This document shows positions 53,246-62,167 of a stretch of 64,000 nt of DNA, piece by piece. The position numbers were made by a program, and so were the translations under genes. This DNA is from an uncultured Acetatifactor sp. (GTDB lineage Bacteria > Bacillota > Clostridia > Lachnospirales > Lachnospiraceae). The notes under the pieces are model-generated. The model ran no database searches and was not told the origin of the DNA. It saw only the letters and a program-made list of their open reading frames with translations. The stretch is taken from positions 186,001-250,000 of the forward strand of contig CAKSAN010000003.1 in assembly GCA_934436435.1 (NCBI GenBank), given 5' to 3'. Positions within the stretch are counted from its first letter, which is position 1, and every line of letters begins with the position of its first letter.

Positions 53246-53962
53246 CTATGCAATTTCCAGTCGCTGCTTTATTTTTCGAACATCATTTTCCAGTACATTA
53301 AGTCGGACACGAACCAGTTCATCATCATCTTTGACTTTTAATGCCTGATCAAATTTTCTGGACAGATCCAAATGGGCCTCTGCGATAGTACAGATATTAC
53401 GGCAGACTTCATTCTCAAGAGTCAGCTCTATATTGGTGATTCTCTGATTCATGTCAGTCATGCAATATTCTACATTGCAAATCCTCTGATTCGTGTCAGT
53501 CATGCAATGCTCTACATTGGTAACCCGCTGATTCATGTCAGTCATGCAATGTTCTACATTGGTAACCCGCTGATTCGTGTCAGTCATGCAATGTTCAATA
53601 TTGGTAACCCGCTGATCCATATGGGCATAACAGATTTCAAGATTGGAAACCCTTTGATCCAGACGGGCAATGGCTTCTTTGAGTTCAGCTGTTGTGGATT
53701 CCAGAGAGGTGACGCGCTGTTCCAGAGAGTCAAAGCGCTGCTCTAATATGTCAACACGGTTCTCTAACGAATCGAGACGCTGCTCCACCTTGTCGAGACG
53801 CTGCTCCACCTTGTCGAGACGTTGCTCTACCTTGTCGAGGCGCTGCTCTACCTTATCCAGTCGTTGTTCTACTTTGTCAAGCCGCTGATCAATGCTGTCA
53901 AGCCTGCGATCAATATGTTCTAATTTAATTACAATGGTTTCTAATAATTGGCGGTTAGTCAT
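53246..53962 (-). CDS. Coiled-coil protein made of tandem repeats
   Basis: A 238-residue acidic protein with no membrane segment or signal. Residues about 17-65 are seven copies of a heptad (RLDKVEQ and close forms), giving a perfect coiled coil. Residues about 117-175 are four copies of a 14-residue unit (MTDTNQRVTNVEHC) also coiled-coil-like. The C-terminal 60 residues are a separate charged helix pair. The matching DNA repeats are 21 and 42 bases long and look young. Function unknown; the start at 53962 follows AGGAGGAGC. It stands alone between its terminator and a promoter region. Confidence 0.75.
   Translation of the reverse strand: MTNRQLLETIVIKLEHIDRRLDSIDQRLDKVEQRLDKVEQRLDKVEQRLDKVEQRLDKVEQRLDSLENRVDILEQRFDSLEQRVTSLESTTAELKEAIARLDQRVSNLEICYAHMDQRVTNIEHCMTDTNQRVTNVEHCMTDMNQRVTNVEHCMTDTNQRICNVEYCMTDMNQRITNIELTLENEVCRNICTIAEAHLDLSRKFDQALKVKDDDELVRVRLNVLENDVRKIKQRLEIA
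53445..53612 (-). repeat. Four tandem 42-base repeats inside the coiled-coil gene
   Basis: Units start at 53445, 53487, 53529 and 53571 and differ at only a few bases. Each encodes 14 residues in frame. A second array of 21-base units lies at about 53763-53905. Confidence 0.9.
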
Positions 53963-54072
53963 GAATGCTCCTCCTGTACAGGTATACTAGCATAGTTCCT
54001 GTGGCATGGCAATTGTGCAATACGGAGAAAAAGGTGGTTGTGCATTATCACGAAAAAAACTTTGATAAATAG

Positions 54073-54101
54073 TTGACAATCTTGAAAAATCGCGATATAT
54101 C
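54073..54101 (+). promoter_or_regulatory. Promoter of the P-loop ATPase gene
   Basis: TTGACA at 54073-54078, 17-base spacer, TATATC at 54096-54101. Confidence 0.65.
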
Positions 54102-54155
54102 TAATGAAAAGGGGACGGCAGAATAGACAATATCTATCGGAAAGGAAGGACTTCT

Positions 54156-54773
54156 ATGGTAAAAAAATTAATTCTGGTAACTTCACCTCCTGCATGTGGG
54201 AAGACGTATATTTCAAAGGCCCTGGCAAAGAGATTACAGCATGTCGTATATTTGGATAAAGATACTTTGATTACTTTATCAAAACAGATTTTTGCAGTAG
54301 CAGGACAGCCCTATGACAGAAGCAGTGATTTTTTTGAAAAAAATATCCGTGATTACGAATATGAATGTGTAGTAAATCTTGCCATGGAGGCATTGGATTA
54401 TGATGATATTGTATTAATTAATGCGCCCTTTACCCAGGAGATTCGCGATATGGATTACATCCGCAGGCTGAAGGCAAAGCTGGCGGAGAAAAATGCAACA
54501 CTGGTAGTAGTGTGGGTAGAAACTTCGCCGGAGATCGTGCATGAGCGTATGATCTCCAGAAACTCCGATCGTGACACCTGGAAGCTGGCACATTGGGATG
54601 AATATATTGCATCCTGTGATTTCTCCATTCCGGAGAATCTGGATGATCCCAAGGTAAAAGATGACCTCATTCTGTTTAGGAATAATAACGAGGAAGAATT
54701 TGAAACTTCCATGCAGAATTGCCTGCATATTCTGGAAGAGACTATGAAAAAACTTCCTTCGCAGACGCAATAA
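54156..54773 (+). CDS. P-loop kinase-like ATPase
   Basis: A 205-residue protein with Walker A TSPPACGKTYISKAL (about residues 9-23), then VVYLDKDTLITL and a middle segment NAPFTQEIRDMDY that resembles small-molecule or zeta-toxin-like kinases. The lid region ERMISRNSDRDTWK carries basic residues suited to phosphate binding. The substrate is unknown. It has GGAAAGGAAGG upstream and a good promoter. The gene is alone between the coiled-coil gene and the nucleotidase fusion. Confidence 0.8.
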   Translation: MVKKLILVTSPPACGKTYISKALAKRLQHVVYLDKDTLITLSKQIFAVAGQPYDRSSDFFEKNIRDYEYECVVNLAMEALDYDDIVLINAPFTQEIRDMDYIRRLKAKLAEKNATLVVVWVETSPEIVHERMISRNSDRDTWKLAHWDEYIASCDFSIPENLDDPKVKDDLILFRNNNEEEFETSMQNCLHILEETMKKLPSQTQ

Positions 54774-54961
54774 AGTATTCCGTTGGCTTTGTCAGAACCG
54801 GGCTTTTTCTATGTGCGGGAAAGAGCTCGCGGAGGGCAGCAGCTTTGCGACGGGTGGCGTAACAGGTTGTTATCTTTTATTGTGCATGGGAAGGCTTTGT
54901 GTTATTCTTGTGATAAATCAGTAGTGAATTATAATAATGAGAATACAAAGAGGAACACAGC

Positions 54962-56086
54962 ATGCTAAGACCAAGCATCGGTATCGACTGGGACGACGTT
55001 ACCGCCCCGTTTAACAGTATCGCCATCCGCATGGCCAATGAAAAATATCATCCAAGGGACCCTTACCGCATGGAAGAGATCACTTCCTGGGCGAATGAGG
55101 GAAGAACTTCGGTGATCAAAGAATTTTATAACGATCCGGAACTGTACCGGAGGCAGATTCCCACGGAGGAAACGAAGCGGGGGATCCGTCGGCTGATGCA
55201 GATCGCGGATGTTTTTTTTATTACAGCGGTGTCCCCGCATTTTATGGGAGTGCGGGCGGAGCAGATCATGACCCAGTTCCCGGAGCTTCCACCGGAAAAT
55301 ATTATTCTGGGAAGCGCCAAGGACCGTGTCCATTTCGATATCGTACTGGACGATGCCATTCACAATATTCTGGAGAGCAAGGCGGAGTATCCGGTGTTGA
55401 TGCGGAAGCCCTGGAATGCCAAAATGACGGGGCTGCTGTCCGTAAACACCATGGCGGAATTTGTATCTCTGGTGAAACAGATCATGAAAGCCTCCACCTC
55501 GAAGACAGAGAAGATCACCGCCCCGGCAGTGCTGGCGCTGGTGGGACCTTCCGGCTCCGGCAAACGGGAGATCACGGAAGCTCTGTGCGGTGGCAGCGGT
55601 ACAGACACGACCGTAGACCCGGGGAGTGGGGAGATCTTCGTCCGCCCGGTGAACTACTGCACGGAACCGGGACGTTATGGACATCAGTATGTCCCGGAGG
55701 AAGCCTTCGACCGGATGAACTTTTTTGAAAAAACAGCCTACGCCGGGGTGCGGTACGGCACACGGAAGGAAGATATTCAGGCTCTGTTGGATCAGGGGAA
55801 ATTTGCCGTGATCCCCGTGGACATGTGCGGCGCCATTGCCATGAAGCGTTCTTTTCCCACCCATATTATTTATGTGGCGAGAGACAAAGAAAAGCTGATC
55901 GCCGACATCATCGATTCTGACTACGATACCGAGGAAAAGACTCTGCGGATCCTGTCCATTGATGCGGAGAAGCGCAACCGCAAGATCTGTGATTACGTGA
56001 TCCATAACGATATCATAGATGGAGAACGGGTCAGCGGAGCGGAAGAGATCCGGCGGCTGATCCTGCTGGAAGGCGAAAAACACTGA
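54962..56086 (+). CDS. Fusion of a 5'-deoxyribonucleotidase-like HAD domain and a guanylate-kinase-like domain
   Basis: A 374-residue two-domain protein. Residues 1-175 are a HAD phosphatase of the NT5C group: the nucleophile motif GIDWDDVTAPF (about 7-17), a second block FFITAVSPHF and a late acid motif FDIVLDDAIHN. Residues about 188-374 resemble guanylate kinase: Walker A GPSGSGKREI (about 195), a GMP-site segment FVRPVNYCTEPGRYGHQY that is degenerate against the family's Y-x-TTR-x-PR, and VIPVDMCGAIAMK. A phosphatase and a kinase for nucleotide monophosphates in one chain is unusual and may balance a nucleotide pool or serve a regulatory role. Confidence 0.75.
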   Translation: MLRPSIGIDWDDVTAPFNSIAIRMANEKYHPRDPYRMEEITSWANEGRTSVIKEFYNDPELYRRQIPTEETKRGIRRLMQIADVFFITAVSPHFMGVRAEQIMTQFPELPPENIILGSAKDRVHFDIVLDDAIHNILESKAEYPVLMRKPWNAKMTGLLSVNTMAEFVSLVKQIMKASTSKTEKITAPAVLALVGPSGSGKREITEALCGGSGTDTTVDPGSGEIFVRPVNYCTEPGRYGHQYVPEEAFDRMNFFEKTAYAGVRYGTRKEDIQALLDQGKFAVIPVDMCGAIAMKRSFPTHIIYVARDKEKLIADIIDSDYDTEEKTLRILSIDAEKRNRKICDYVIHNDIIDGERVSGAEEIRRLILLEGEKH

Positions 56087-56171
56087 AATGTGCCGGGGAC
56101 AATGCCCCTGGAAAACAGAACAGGGATGCACAAAAACCGGACAGAGAAAGAGCGGGGCGGAATGTACACGT

Positions 56172-57254
56172 ATGGAAGAAAAACAACTGAAATACTATAA
56201 AATGCATCATGACTTACAGGAACAGATCCGTCTGGGAGAATTAAAAAGCGGTGACCGTGTTCCCTCGGAGAACCAGCTGGCTGCCGCCTATCAGGTGAGC
56301 CGCCAGACCGTCCGAAAGGCGCTGGCCATTCTGGAACAGGAAGGCTATATCTATGCGGTACACGGAAAGGGCACTTTTGTGTCGGAGCGGGTCCGCCCGG
56401 AGCATAAGTCCCACAACATTGCCGTGGTGACCACTTATCTGTCGGATTATATTTTTCCCCGGGTCATTCAGGGCATTGACGAAGTCCTTACGGCACAGGG
56501 GTATAGTATTCTGTTGAAAAATACAAGGAACTCCCGCAGTCAGGAGGCAAGATGTCTGGAGGAACTGTTGCAGAAGGATATTGACGGGGTCATCATCGAA
56601 CCCAGCAAGAGCCAGATCAGCTGCCGGCATCTGCACCTGTATGAGAGACTGGAAGAATACGGCATTCCTTATGTGTTTATTCAGGGCTGTTTTGAACGGA
56701 TGGAGGACAAACCGCAGGTATTGATGGACGATTGCAGGGGAGGGTATCTGATCACTAAATATCTGCTGGATACCGGGCACCGCAATATCGCCGGAGTGTT
56801 CAAGGCGGACGATATTCAGGGACAGAACAGACACCGGGGCTATGTACAGGCCTTGCAGGAAGCGGGCATCTACTACGATCCGGACAAGGTGATCTGGTTC
56901 CACACGGAGGACCGGAAGGTACACCCGCAGGAGGGAATCCTGCGCCTCTTGTCCAGGGGAGGGGAGCTTGACAGCGTGGTCTGCTACAACGACCAGATCG
57001 CCATGCAGGTCATTCCGGCGCTGACCGCCCGGGGACTCCGGGTTCCGGAGGATGTTTCCGTCACCGGCTATGACAACTCCTATATGGCCATCGGCGGAGG
57101 GTATCATCTGACCACCATTGTCCACCCGCAGGAGAAACTGGGGGAAATGGCGGCACAGCTGCTGTTGTCATTCCTTCACGGAGAGACGCTGGGACCGGAA
57201 GAGAGAAAGATTCTCATTCAGCCGGAGCTGGTAGTGGGAAATACAACTTGTTAG
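56172..57254 (+). CDS. araR: AraR-like GntR/LacI-hybrid repressor
   Basis: A 360-residue regulator; the ATG at 56172 is the preferred start since the longer frame would begin right at the end of the previous gene. The N-terminal GntR winged helix (about 1-75) shows SENQLAAAYQVSRQTVRKAL and GYIYAVHGKGTFV. A LacI/ribose-type ligand domain follows (NIAVVTTYLSDYIFPRVIQG, GYDNSYMAIGGGYHLTTI). This is the layout of Bacillus AraR, which binds L-arabinose and releases its operators. The gene lies before araA, with operator-like repeats at its 3' end. Confidence 0.9.
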   Translation: MEEKQLKYYKMHHDLQEQIRLGELKSGDRVPSENQLAAAYQVSRQTVRKALAILEQEGYIYAVHGKGTFVSERVRPEHKSHNIAVVTTYLSDYIFPRVIQGIDEVLTAQGYSILLKNTRNSRSQEARCLEELLQKDIDGVIIEPSKSQISCRHLHLYERLEEYGIPYVFIQGCFERMEDKPQVLMDDCRGGYLITKYLLDTGHRNIAGVFKADDIQGQNRHRGYVQALQEAGIYYDPDKVIWFHTEDRKVHPQEGILRLLSRGGELDSVVCYNDQIAMQVIPALTARGLRVPEDVSVTGYDNSYMAIGGGYHLTTIVHPQEKLGEMAAQLLLSFLHGETLGPEERKILIQPELVVGNTTC

Positions 57255-57273
57255 CAGAAGCATACAAGTTGTA
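57242..57273 (+). promoter_or_regulatory. AraR-like operator pair upstream of araA
   Basis: TACAACTTGT at 57242-57251 and ACAAGTTGTA at 57264-57273 form an inverted repeat with a 12-base spacer, and each half is itself an ACAA-N-TTGT palindrome. The first overlaps the araR stop. TTGTTA (57248) and TAAAAT (57272) could be the araA promoter. Confidence 0.6.
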
Positions 57274-57318
57274 AAATAGTAATATCGAAATGGTATTCAA
57301 CGACAGGAGGTATTACTT

Positions 57319-58815
57319 ATGTTACAGACAAAAAACTATCAATTCTGGTTTTGTACGGGATCACAGGACTTGTATGGGGACGAGTGCCTGGCAAAGGTAG
57401 CGGAGCATTCCCACAAGATCGTGGATGCCCTGAACGCTTCCGGCGTATTGCCCTATGAAGTGGTATGGAAGCCGACTCTGATCACCAACGAGCTGATCCG
57501 CCGTACCTTTAATGAAGCCAATCTGGATGAGAACTGCGCCGGTGTCATCACCTGGATGCACACCTTTTCTCCGGCAAAATCCTGGATCCTGGGATTACAG
57601 GAGTACCGCAAGCCCCTGCTGCATTTCCACACCCAGTTCAACGAGGAACTGCCCTATGACACCATCGACATGGATTTCATGAATGAGAACCAGTCCGCCC
57701 ACGGTGACAGAGAGTACGGCCATATCGTGACCCGTATGCGCATGGAGCGCAAGGTTGTGGTAGGCCACTGGTCCGACCCTGTGGTACAGGGCAAGATCGC
57801 ATCCTGGATGCGCACCGCTGTCGGTGTGGTGGAGAGCAGCCATATCCGCGTCATGCGTGTGGCTGATAACATGCGTAACGTAGCGGTGACCGAAGGCGAC
57901 AAGGTAGAGGCACAGATTAAGTTTGGCTGGGAGGTAGACGCTTACCCTGTGAACGAGATCGCAGAGAGCGTAGCTGCCGTTTCCGCGTCCGATGTCAACG
58001 CCCTTGTGGACGAGTACTACGGGAAATACAATATTTTATTAGAGGGAAGAGATCCTGAAGAATTTAAGAAGCATGTGGCAGTACAGGCACAGATCGAACT
58101 GGGATTTGAGCGTTTTCTGGAAGAGAAGAATTATCAGGCCATCGTTACCCATTTCGGAGATCTGGGCGCTTTGAGGCAGCTGCCCGGTCTGGCTATCCAG
58201 AGACTGATGGAGAAGGGCTACGGCTTCGGTGCAGAGGGCGACTGGAAGGTAGCTGCCATGGTACGTCTGATGAAGATTATGACCGCAGGCAAAAAGGATG
58301 CCAAGGGTACTTCCATGCTGGAGGATTACACTTACAATCTGATCAAGGGTAAGGAAGGCATTCTGGAGGCACACATGCTGGAGATCTGTCCCACCATTGC
58401 GGACGGCCCCATCAGCATCAAATGCCAGCCCCTGTCCATGGGAGACAGAGAAGACCCCGCCAGACTGGTATTTACTTCCAAGGAGGGACACGGTATTGCT
58501 ACTTCCCTGATCGATCTGGGCAATCGTTTCCGCCTGATCATCAACGATGTGAACTGCAAGAAGGTGGAGAAGCCCATGCCGAAGCTTCCCACAGCCACCA
58601 ATTTCTGGATCCCCGAACCGGATCTGTACACCGGTGCGGAAGCATGGATTCTGGCGGGTGGCGCACATCACACCGCATTCACCTACGATCTGACCGCAGA
58701 GCAGATGGGTGACTGGGCAGCCATGATGGGCATCGAGGCCGTTTACATCGACAAGGATACCAAGATCCGCGATCTGAAGAGAGACCTGATGCTGGGAGAA
58801 GTATTCTACCGCTAG
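57319..58815 (+). CDS. araA: L-arabinose isomerase
   Basis: A 498-residue enzyme of normal length. Family features: FWFCTGSQDLYGDECL (about residues 9-24), WMHTFSPAKSWILGL, LHFHTQFNEELPY, the Mn-site histidines in GHWSDPVVQG and HHTAFTYDLT, and MLEICPTIADGP. It converts L-arabinose to L-ribulose. No araB or araD is in the window. A strong AGGAGG site precedes the ATG, and AraR-like operators lie 45 bases upstream. Confidence 0.97.
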   Translation: MLQTKNYQFWFCTGSQDLYGDECLAKVAEHSHKIVDALNASGVLPYEVVWKPTLITNELIRRTFNEANLDENCAGVITWMHTFSPAKSWILGLQEYRKPLLHFHTQFNEELPYDTIDMDFMNENQSAHGDREYGHIVTRMRMERKVVVGHWSDPVVQGKIASWMRTAVGVVESSHIRVMRVADNMRNVAVTEGDKVEAQIKFGWEVDAYPVNEIAESVAAVSASDVNALVDEYYGKYNILLEGRDPEEFKKHVAVQAQIELGFERFLEEKNYQAIVTHFGDLGALRQLPGLAIQRLMEKGYGFGAEGDWKVAAMVRLMKIMTAGKKDAKGTSMLEDYTYNLIKGKEGILEAHMLEICPTIADGPISIKCQPLSMGDREDPARLVFTSKEGHGIATSLIDLGNRFRLIINDVNCKKVEKPMPKLPTATNFWIPEPDLYTGAEAWILAGGAHHTAFTYDLTAEQMGDWAAMMGIEAVYIDKDTKIRDLKRDLMLGEVFYR

Positions 58816-58921
58816 GGCATTCAGGGCCGGAATACGAAAAAACCAAAAATATCTATCCGCAGGAAAGATTTCCATGTATAATAATGGATAGTGATGCAGA
58901 TAGAAGAAGGGTATTTTAGAA

Positions 58922-60526
58922 ATGCTAAAAGTGTTTTTGGTGGAGGATGAATTTGTCATCCGCGAAGGAATCAAAAATAATATTGACTGGAAGGCTCATG
59001 GCTATGAGTTCTGTGGGGAGGCCGGCGACGGAGAGCTGGCCTATCCCATGATCCAGAAATTGCGTCCGGATATCGTGATCACCGATATCCGGATGCCGTT
59101 TATGGACGGACTGGAGTTGAGCCGGCTGATCCGCAAGGAGCTTCCGAATACGGAAATCATCATCCTGTCCGGATATCAGGAATTCGAATACGCCAAGGAA
59201 GCCATCAAGCTGGGAGTAGCCCAGTATCTGTCCAAACCAATCAACGGCGAGGAACTTCTGGCGGAACTGGATGAGCTGTCGGCGAAGATCGAAGAAAAAC
59301 GCAGAGCTATCCAGATCCGGGAGAGATATTTGCAGGAGATGGAGGAAAACAATCTCAGAGAGCGCAGGAAACTGTTTCAGGAGCTGGTCACAGGAGAAAG
59401 CACAGTGGCGGAACTGTTGGAAACTGCGGAAGGTCTGGAAATTGACCTGTCGGCGCCCTGGTATAATATCATTCTGTTCAAGACCCAGTCACTGCGGCAT
59501 GCGCAGGATGAATATTCCGGCAGTCTGATCCGGATTGAACAACAACTGCGGGGGCTGGAAGACGGCAGAACGGTGGTCGCCTTCGACCGCAACCTGGAAG
59601 GAAAAGCGTTCCTGCTAAAAGCGGATTCCGAAGAACAGTTATTGCTGTTGCAGCAGGAATACATCGAGCGGATCAAGGATATTATGGAAGGGTATGACCA
59701 TGTGAGATATTTCGGAGGTATCGGCAGACCGGTAAACCGTCTGCGGGAACTTCCCGTATCCTTCGAACAGGCCAGCCATGCTTTCGCTCACAGATATCTG
59801 GTGCAGGACAGCCGGATCCTGGACAGCGGCCATATGTCTCAGGAAGCGGTGAAGGAAGATCCCTTTGACATCAAGGAAGTCAATCCCAAGCAGATTGACC
59901 GCACCAGAATCCAGGAATTCTTAAAACAGGGTGACCGGGAAGAAGTGGTCTACTTTGTGGAAGAATTTTTCCGGGATCTCAGCAACAAGGCACTGCAGTC
60001 CAATATTTTCCGGCAGTATATCACCATGGATGCGTATTTCTGTGTGGCGGATTTTCTGGAAAGTTTACAGACGGATGTACAGGAACTGGAGACTCCCAGT
60101 CAGGATGAGAAGACCTTGCAGGACAGCGAAAGTGCCATTCATTATATTATCAGAATCCTACAGAAGGCGCTGGAGGCAAGAGATAAGGCGGCCAGCAGCC
60201 GGTATGATGATGTGGTGCATCAGGTAATGAAATACATCGACGAGAACTATGCGGATGAGGAACTTTCTCTGAACCTTCTGGCGTCCCATGTGAATTTCTC
60301 TCCGAACCATCTGAGCATGATCTTCAGCCAGCAGACCGGACAGAGCTTCATCAAATATCTGACGGACTACCGGATGAACAAGGCGAAGGAACTTTTACGA
60401 TGCACCGGCAAACGCAGCAGCCTGATCAGCCAGGAGGTGGGCTACAAGGATCCCCACTATTTCTCCTACCTGTTCAAGAAGACCCAGGGAATGACCCCTA
60501 CCCAGTACCGGGGTGGTACCAATTAG
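58922..60526 (+). CDS. YesN-type response regulator with AraC-like DNA-binding domain
   Basis: A 534-residue regulator. The receiver domain (residues 1-120) shows VFLVEDEFVIREG and the phosphoacceptor in DIVITDIRMPFMDG (Asp near 55), with the lysine in YLSKPIN. A long central region (about 130-420) is of the YesN type. Two AraC helix-turn-helix motifs close the protein (SLNLLASHVNFSPNHLSMIF, then SQEVGYKDPHYFSYLFKK). The cognate kinase gene overlaps its 3' end region. Systems of this kind control sugar ABC transporters; the sugar-binding lipoprotein downstream is the likely target. Confidence 0.93.
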   Translation: MLKVFLVEDEFVIREGIKNNIDWKAHGYEFCGEAGDGELAYPMIQKLRPDIVITDIRMPFMDGLELSRLIRKELPNTEIIILSGYQEFEYAKEAIKLGVAQYLSKPINGEELLAELDELSAKIEEKRRAIQIRERYLQEMEENNLRERRKLFQELVTGESTVAELLETAEGLEIDLSAPWYNIILFKTQSLRHAQDEYSGSLIRIEQQLRGLEDGRTVVAFDRNLEGKAFLLKADSEEQLLLLQQEYIERIKDIMEGYDHVRYFGGIGRPVNRLRELPVSFEQASHAFAHRYLVQDSRILDSGHMSQEAVKEDPFDIKEVNPKQIDRTRIQEFLKQGDREEVVYFVEEFFRDLSNKALQSNIFRQYITMDAYFCVADFLESLQTDVQELETPSQDEKTLQDSESAIHYIIRILQKALEARDKAASSRYDDVVHQVMKYIDENYADEELSLNLLASHVNFSPNHLSMIFSQQTGQSFIKYLTDYRMNKAKELLRCTGKRSSLISQEVGYKDPHYFSYLFKKTQGMTPTQYRGGTN

Positions 60527-60551
60527 CCTGCGGCCGGGGGAGAAACGTCGT

Positions 60552-61991
60552 ATGAGAAAAAAGATAAAAGAACTGTATGAACACTCGACACTGGTGGCAA
60601 AGATCAGGTATTCCTATCTTTGCCTTCTGGTGCCTTTTGTATTATTCCTGATCTTCTGCTTCTATAATCTGTGGAACAATAACAGCAGATACGAGGCTAT
60701 GGTCAATTCCTCCGTCATGGCCAGCCAGTTCAGCCTGGATTTCCAGAAGGATTTTGACTACGAGACCTATCTGCTGATCGTGGGAAACAAGACACTGGAG
60801 GAATCCAGCCTGCACGATATGCTGAAGGAAGCGGACGAGATCGTGGCCGGTCTGGAGGAACTGACGGAATCTCAGGAGAACTTAAAGCGTTTGACCAGTG
60901 TCAAAAAATATCTGAACAATCTGGAAACCTATATCGGCAGGATCGAGGACAATATCCGGGAAGGCAACCGCTACGAGGACAACATGGAGATCTGGGAGAA
61001 TGATGTGCAGATCGTGACGTCACTGGTGGGAGATACCATGTCCCAGTACATCTATTACGAGATCCGGGGCATTCAGGAGAGCCGGCAGCAGTATCAGGAC
61101 TTTTTCATAAATATGATCCGGTTCTCCATCATTGCCTTTGCCCTGATCCTGGTGCTGTTTTTATTCCTATCTTATTATATACCGTTAAGCATCACGAGCC
61201 CCATAAGGCGTCTGACCCAGGTAACGGATCAGGTGGCGAAGGGTGACCTGACCGTGCGGTCGGATGTGACGGGAGGCGTGGAAGCACAGGTGCTCAGCGA
61301 TTCCCTGAATACCATGATCGACAAGATCAACGAACTGTTAGAGCAGGTGAAGACAGAGCAGATCCGACTGCGCAAGGCGGAATTTGAACTGTTGCAGTCC
61401 CAGATCAATCCCCATTTCCTCTATAATACGTTGGATGCCATCGTGTGGCTGGCGGAGGCAGGGGAACAGAAAAAGGTCGTTAAAATGGTAGGCAGCCTGT
61501 CGGACTTTTTCCGGATCTCGCTGAACCAGGGGCAGGATATTCTGGAGGTAAAAGAGGAATTGCAGCATGTCCGCAGCTACCTGGAGATCCAGCAGATGCG
61601 CTATCAAGATATTCTCCAATATGAGATCTGTGTTCCGGAGGAATTGAACCACTGCCAGATCCCCAAGATCACCTTACAGCCGTTGGTGGAAAATGCACTG
61701 TACCACGGAATCAAGAACAAACGAGGGAAAGGCATGATCCGGATCGAAGGCGAACTGGACGGAAAGGATTGCATCCTGCGGATCACAGACAACGGCAAGG
61801 GTATGACACCGGAGCGGTTAGAACAGGTGCGGGAAGGCATCCGCAACCGCAAGGCGAGGGAGAATGACATCTACGGCCTCTATAATGTCAACGAACGTAT
61901 CCGCCTGAATTTCGGGGAAAATTACGGAATCACCATCACCAGTACCTACGGGGAAGGCACCTGCGTCACAGTCCGACTGCCCCAATATTAA
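60552..61991 (+). CDS. YesM-type sensor histidine kinase
   Basis: A 479-residue membrane kinase; the ATG at 60552 follows GGGGGAG. Two membrane helices (about residues 17-37 and 188-208) bracket an extracellular sensing domain of about 150 residues. HAMP follows, then the His-kinase domain with the phosphoacceptor histidine in SQINPHFLYNTLDAI (about 281-295), the N box VENALYHGIKNK and the G box ITDNGKGM. The YesM family usually detects saccharide availability, sometimes through a binding protein. A terminator comes right after the stop codon. Confidence 0.93.
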   Translation: MRKKIKELYEHSTLVAKIRYSYLCLLVPFVLFLIFCFYNLWNNNSRYEAMVNSSVMASQFSLDFQKDFDYETYLLIVGNKTLEESSLHDMLKEADEIVAGLEELTESQENLKRLTSVKKYLNNLETYIGRIEDNIREGNRYEDNMEIWENDVQIVTSLVGDTMSQYIYYEIRGIQESRQQYQDFFINMIRFSIIAFALILVLFLFLSYYIPLSITSPIRRLTQVTDQVAKGDLTVRSDVTGGVEAQVLSDSLNTMIDKINELLEQVKTEQIRLRKAEFELLQSQINPHFLYNTLDAIVWLAEAGEQKKVVKMVGSLSDFFRISLNQGQDILEVKEELQHVRSYLEIQQMRYQDILQYEICVPEELNHCQIPKITLQPLVENALYHGIKNKRGKGMIRIEGELDGKDCILRITDNGKGMTPERLEQVREGIRNRKARENDIYGLYNVNERIRLNFGENYGITITSTYGEGTCVTVRLPQY

Positions 61992-61998
61992 AAAAACA

Positions 61999-62046
61999 AA
62001 CCACTATCGTAAAAAAATCAACTTTTTACGCAGGTGGTTCTTTTTT
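61999..62046 (+). terminator. Terminator after the kinase gene
   Basis: AACCAC (61999-62004) pairs with GTGGTT (62034-62039), with an inner GTAAAAA/TTTTTAC stem, followed by a T run. Confidence 0.85.
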
Positions 62047-62070
62047 GCCATAAAAAATCCAACTTTTTCG
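62009..62070 (+). repeat. Two near-identical 20-base motifs before the sugar-binding protein gene
   Basis: The motif TAAAAAAATCAACTTTTTACG-like at 62010-62030 recurs as TAAAAAATCCAACTTTTTCG at 62051-62070. They lie about 41 bases apart, which is four helical turns, upstream of the TACAAT -10 at 62107-62112. They may be binding sites of the response regulator. The first overlaps the terminator stem. Confidence 0.45.
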
Positions 62071-62167
62071 TGAGGTTTCTTCATGGTTTTTTCCCCGAAT
62101 CCGTCTTACAATAGGATCATCAAAGAAATAGTTCTTTGGGGAACAAAACAAATTGGGAGGTTACACA

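Noticed and set aside
53445..53905. Short tandem repeats suggesting a CRISPR array
   Set aside because: Units are contiguous without unique spacers and stay in frame of a coiled-coil protein; no cas genes nearby.
54965..56131. Long open frame on the minus strand opposite the nucleotidase-kinase fusion
   Set aside because: Its translation has no recognisable domain, mirrors the codon pattern of the plus-strand gene, and lacks promoter and ribosome binding site.
58039..58974. Long minus-strand frame opposite araA
   Set aside because: Antisense shadow of a clear L-arabinose isomerase.
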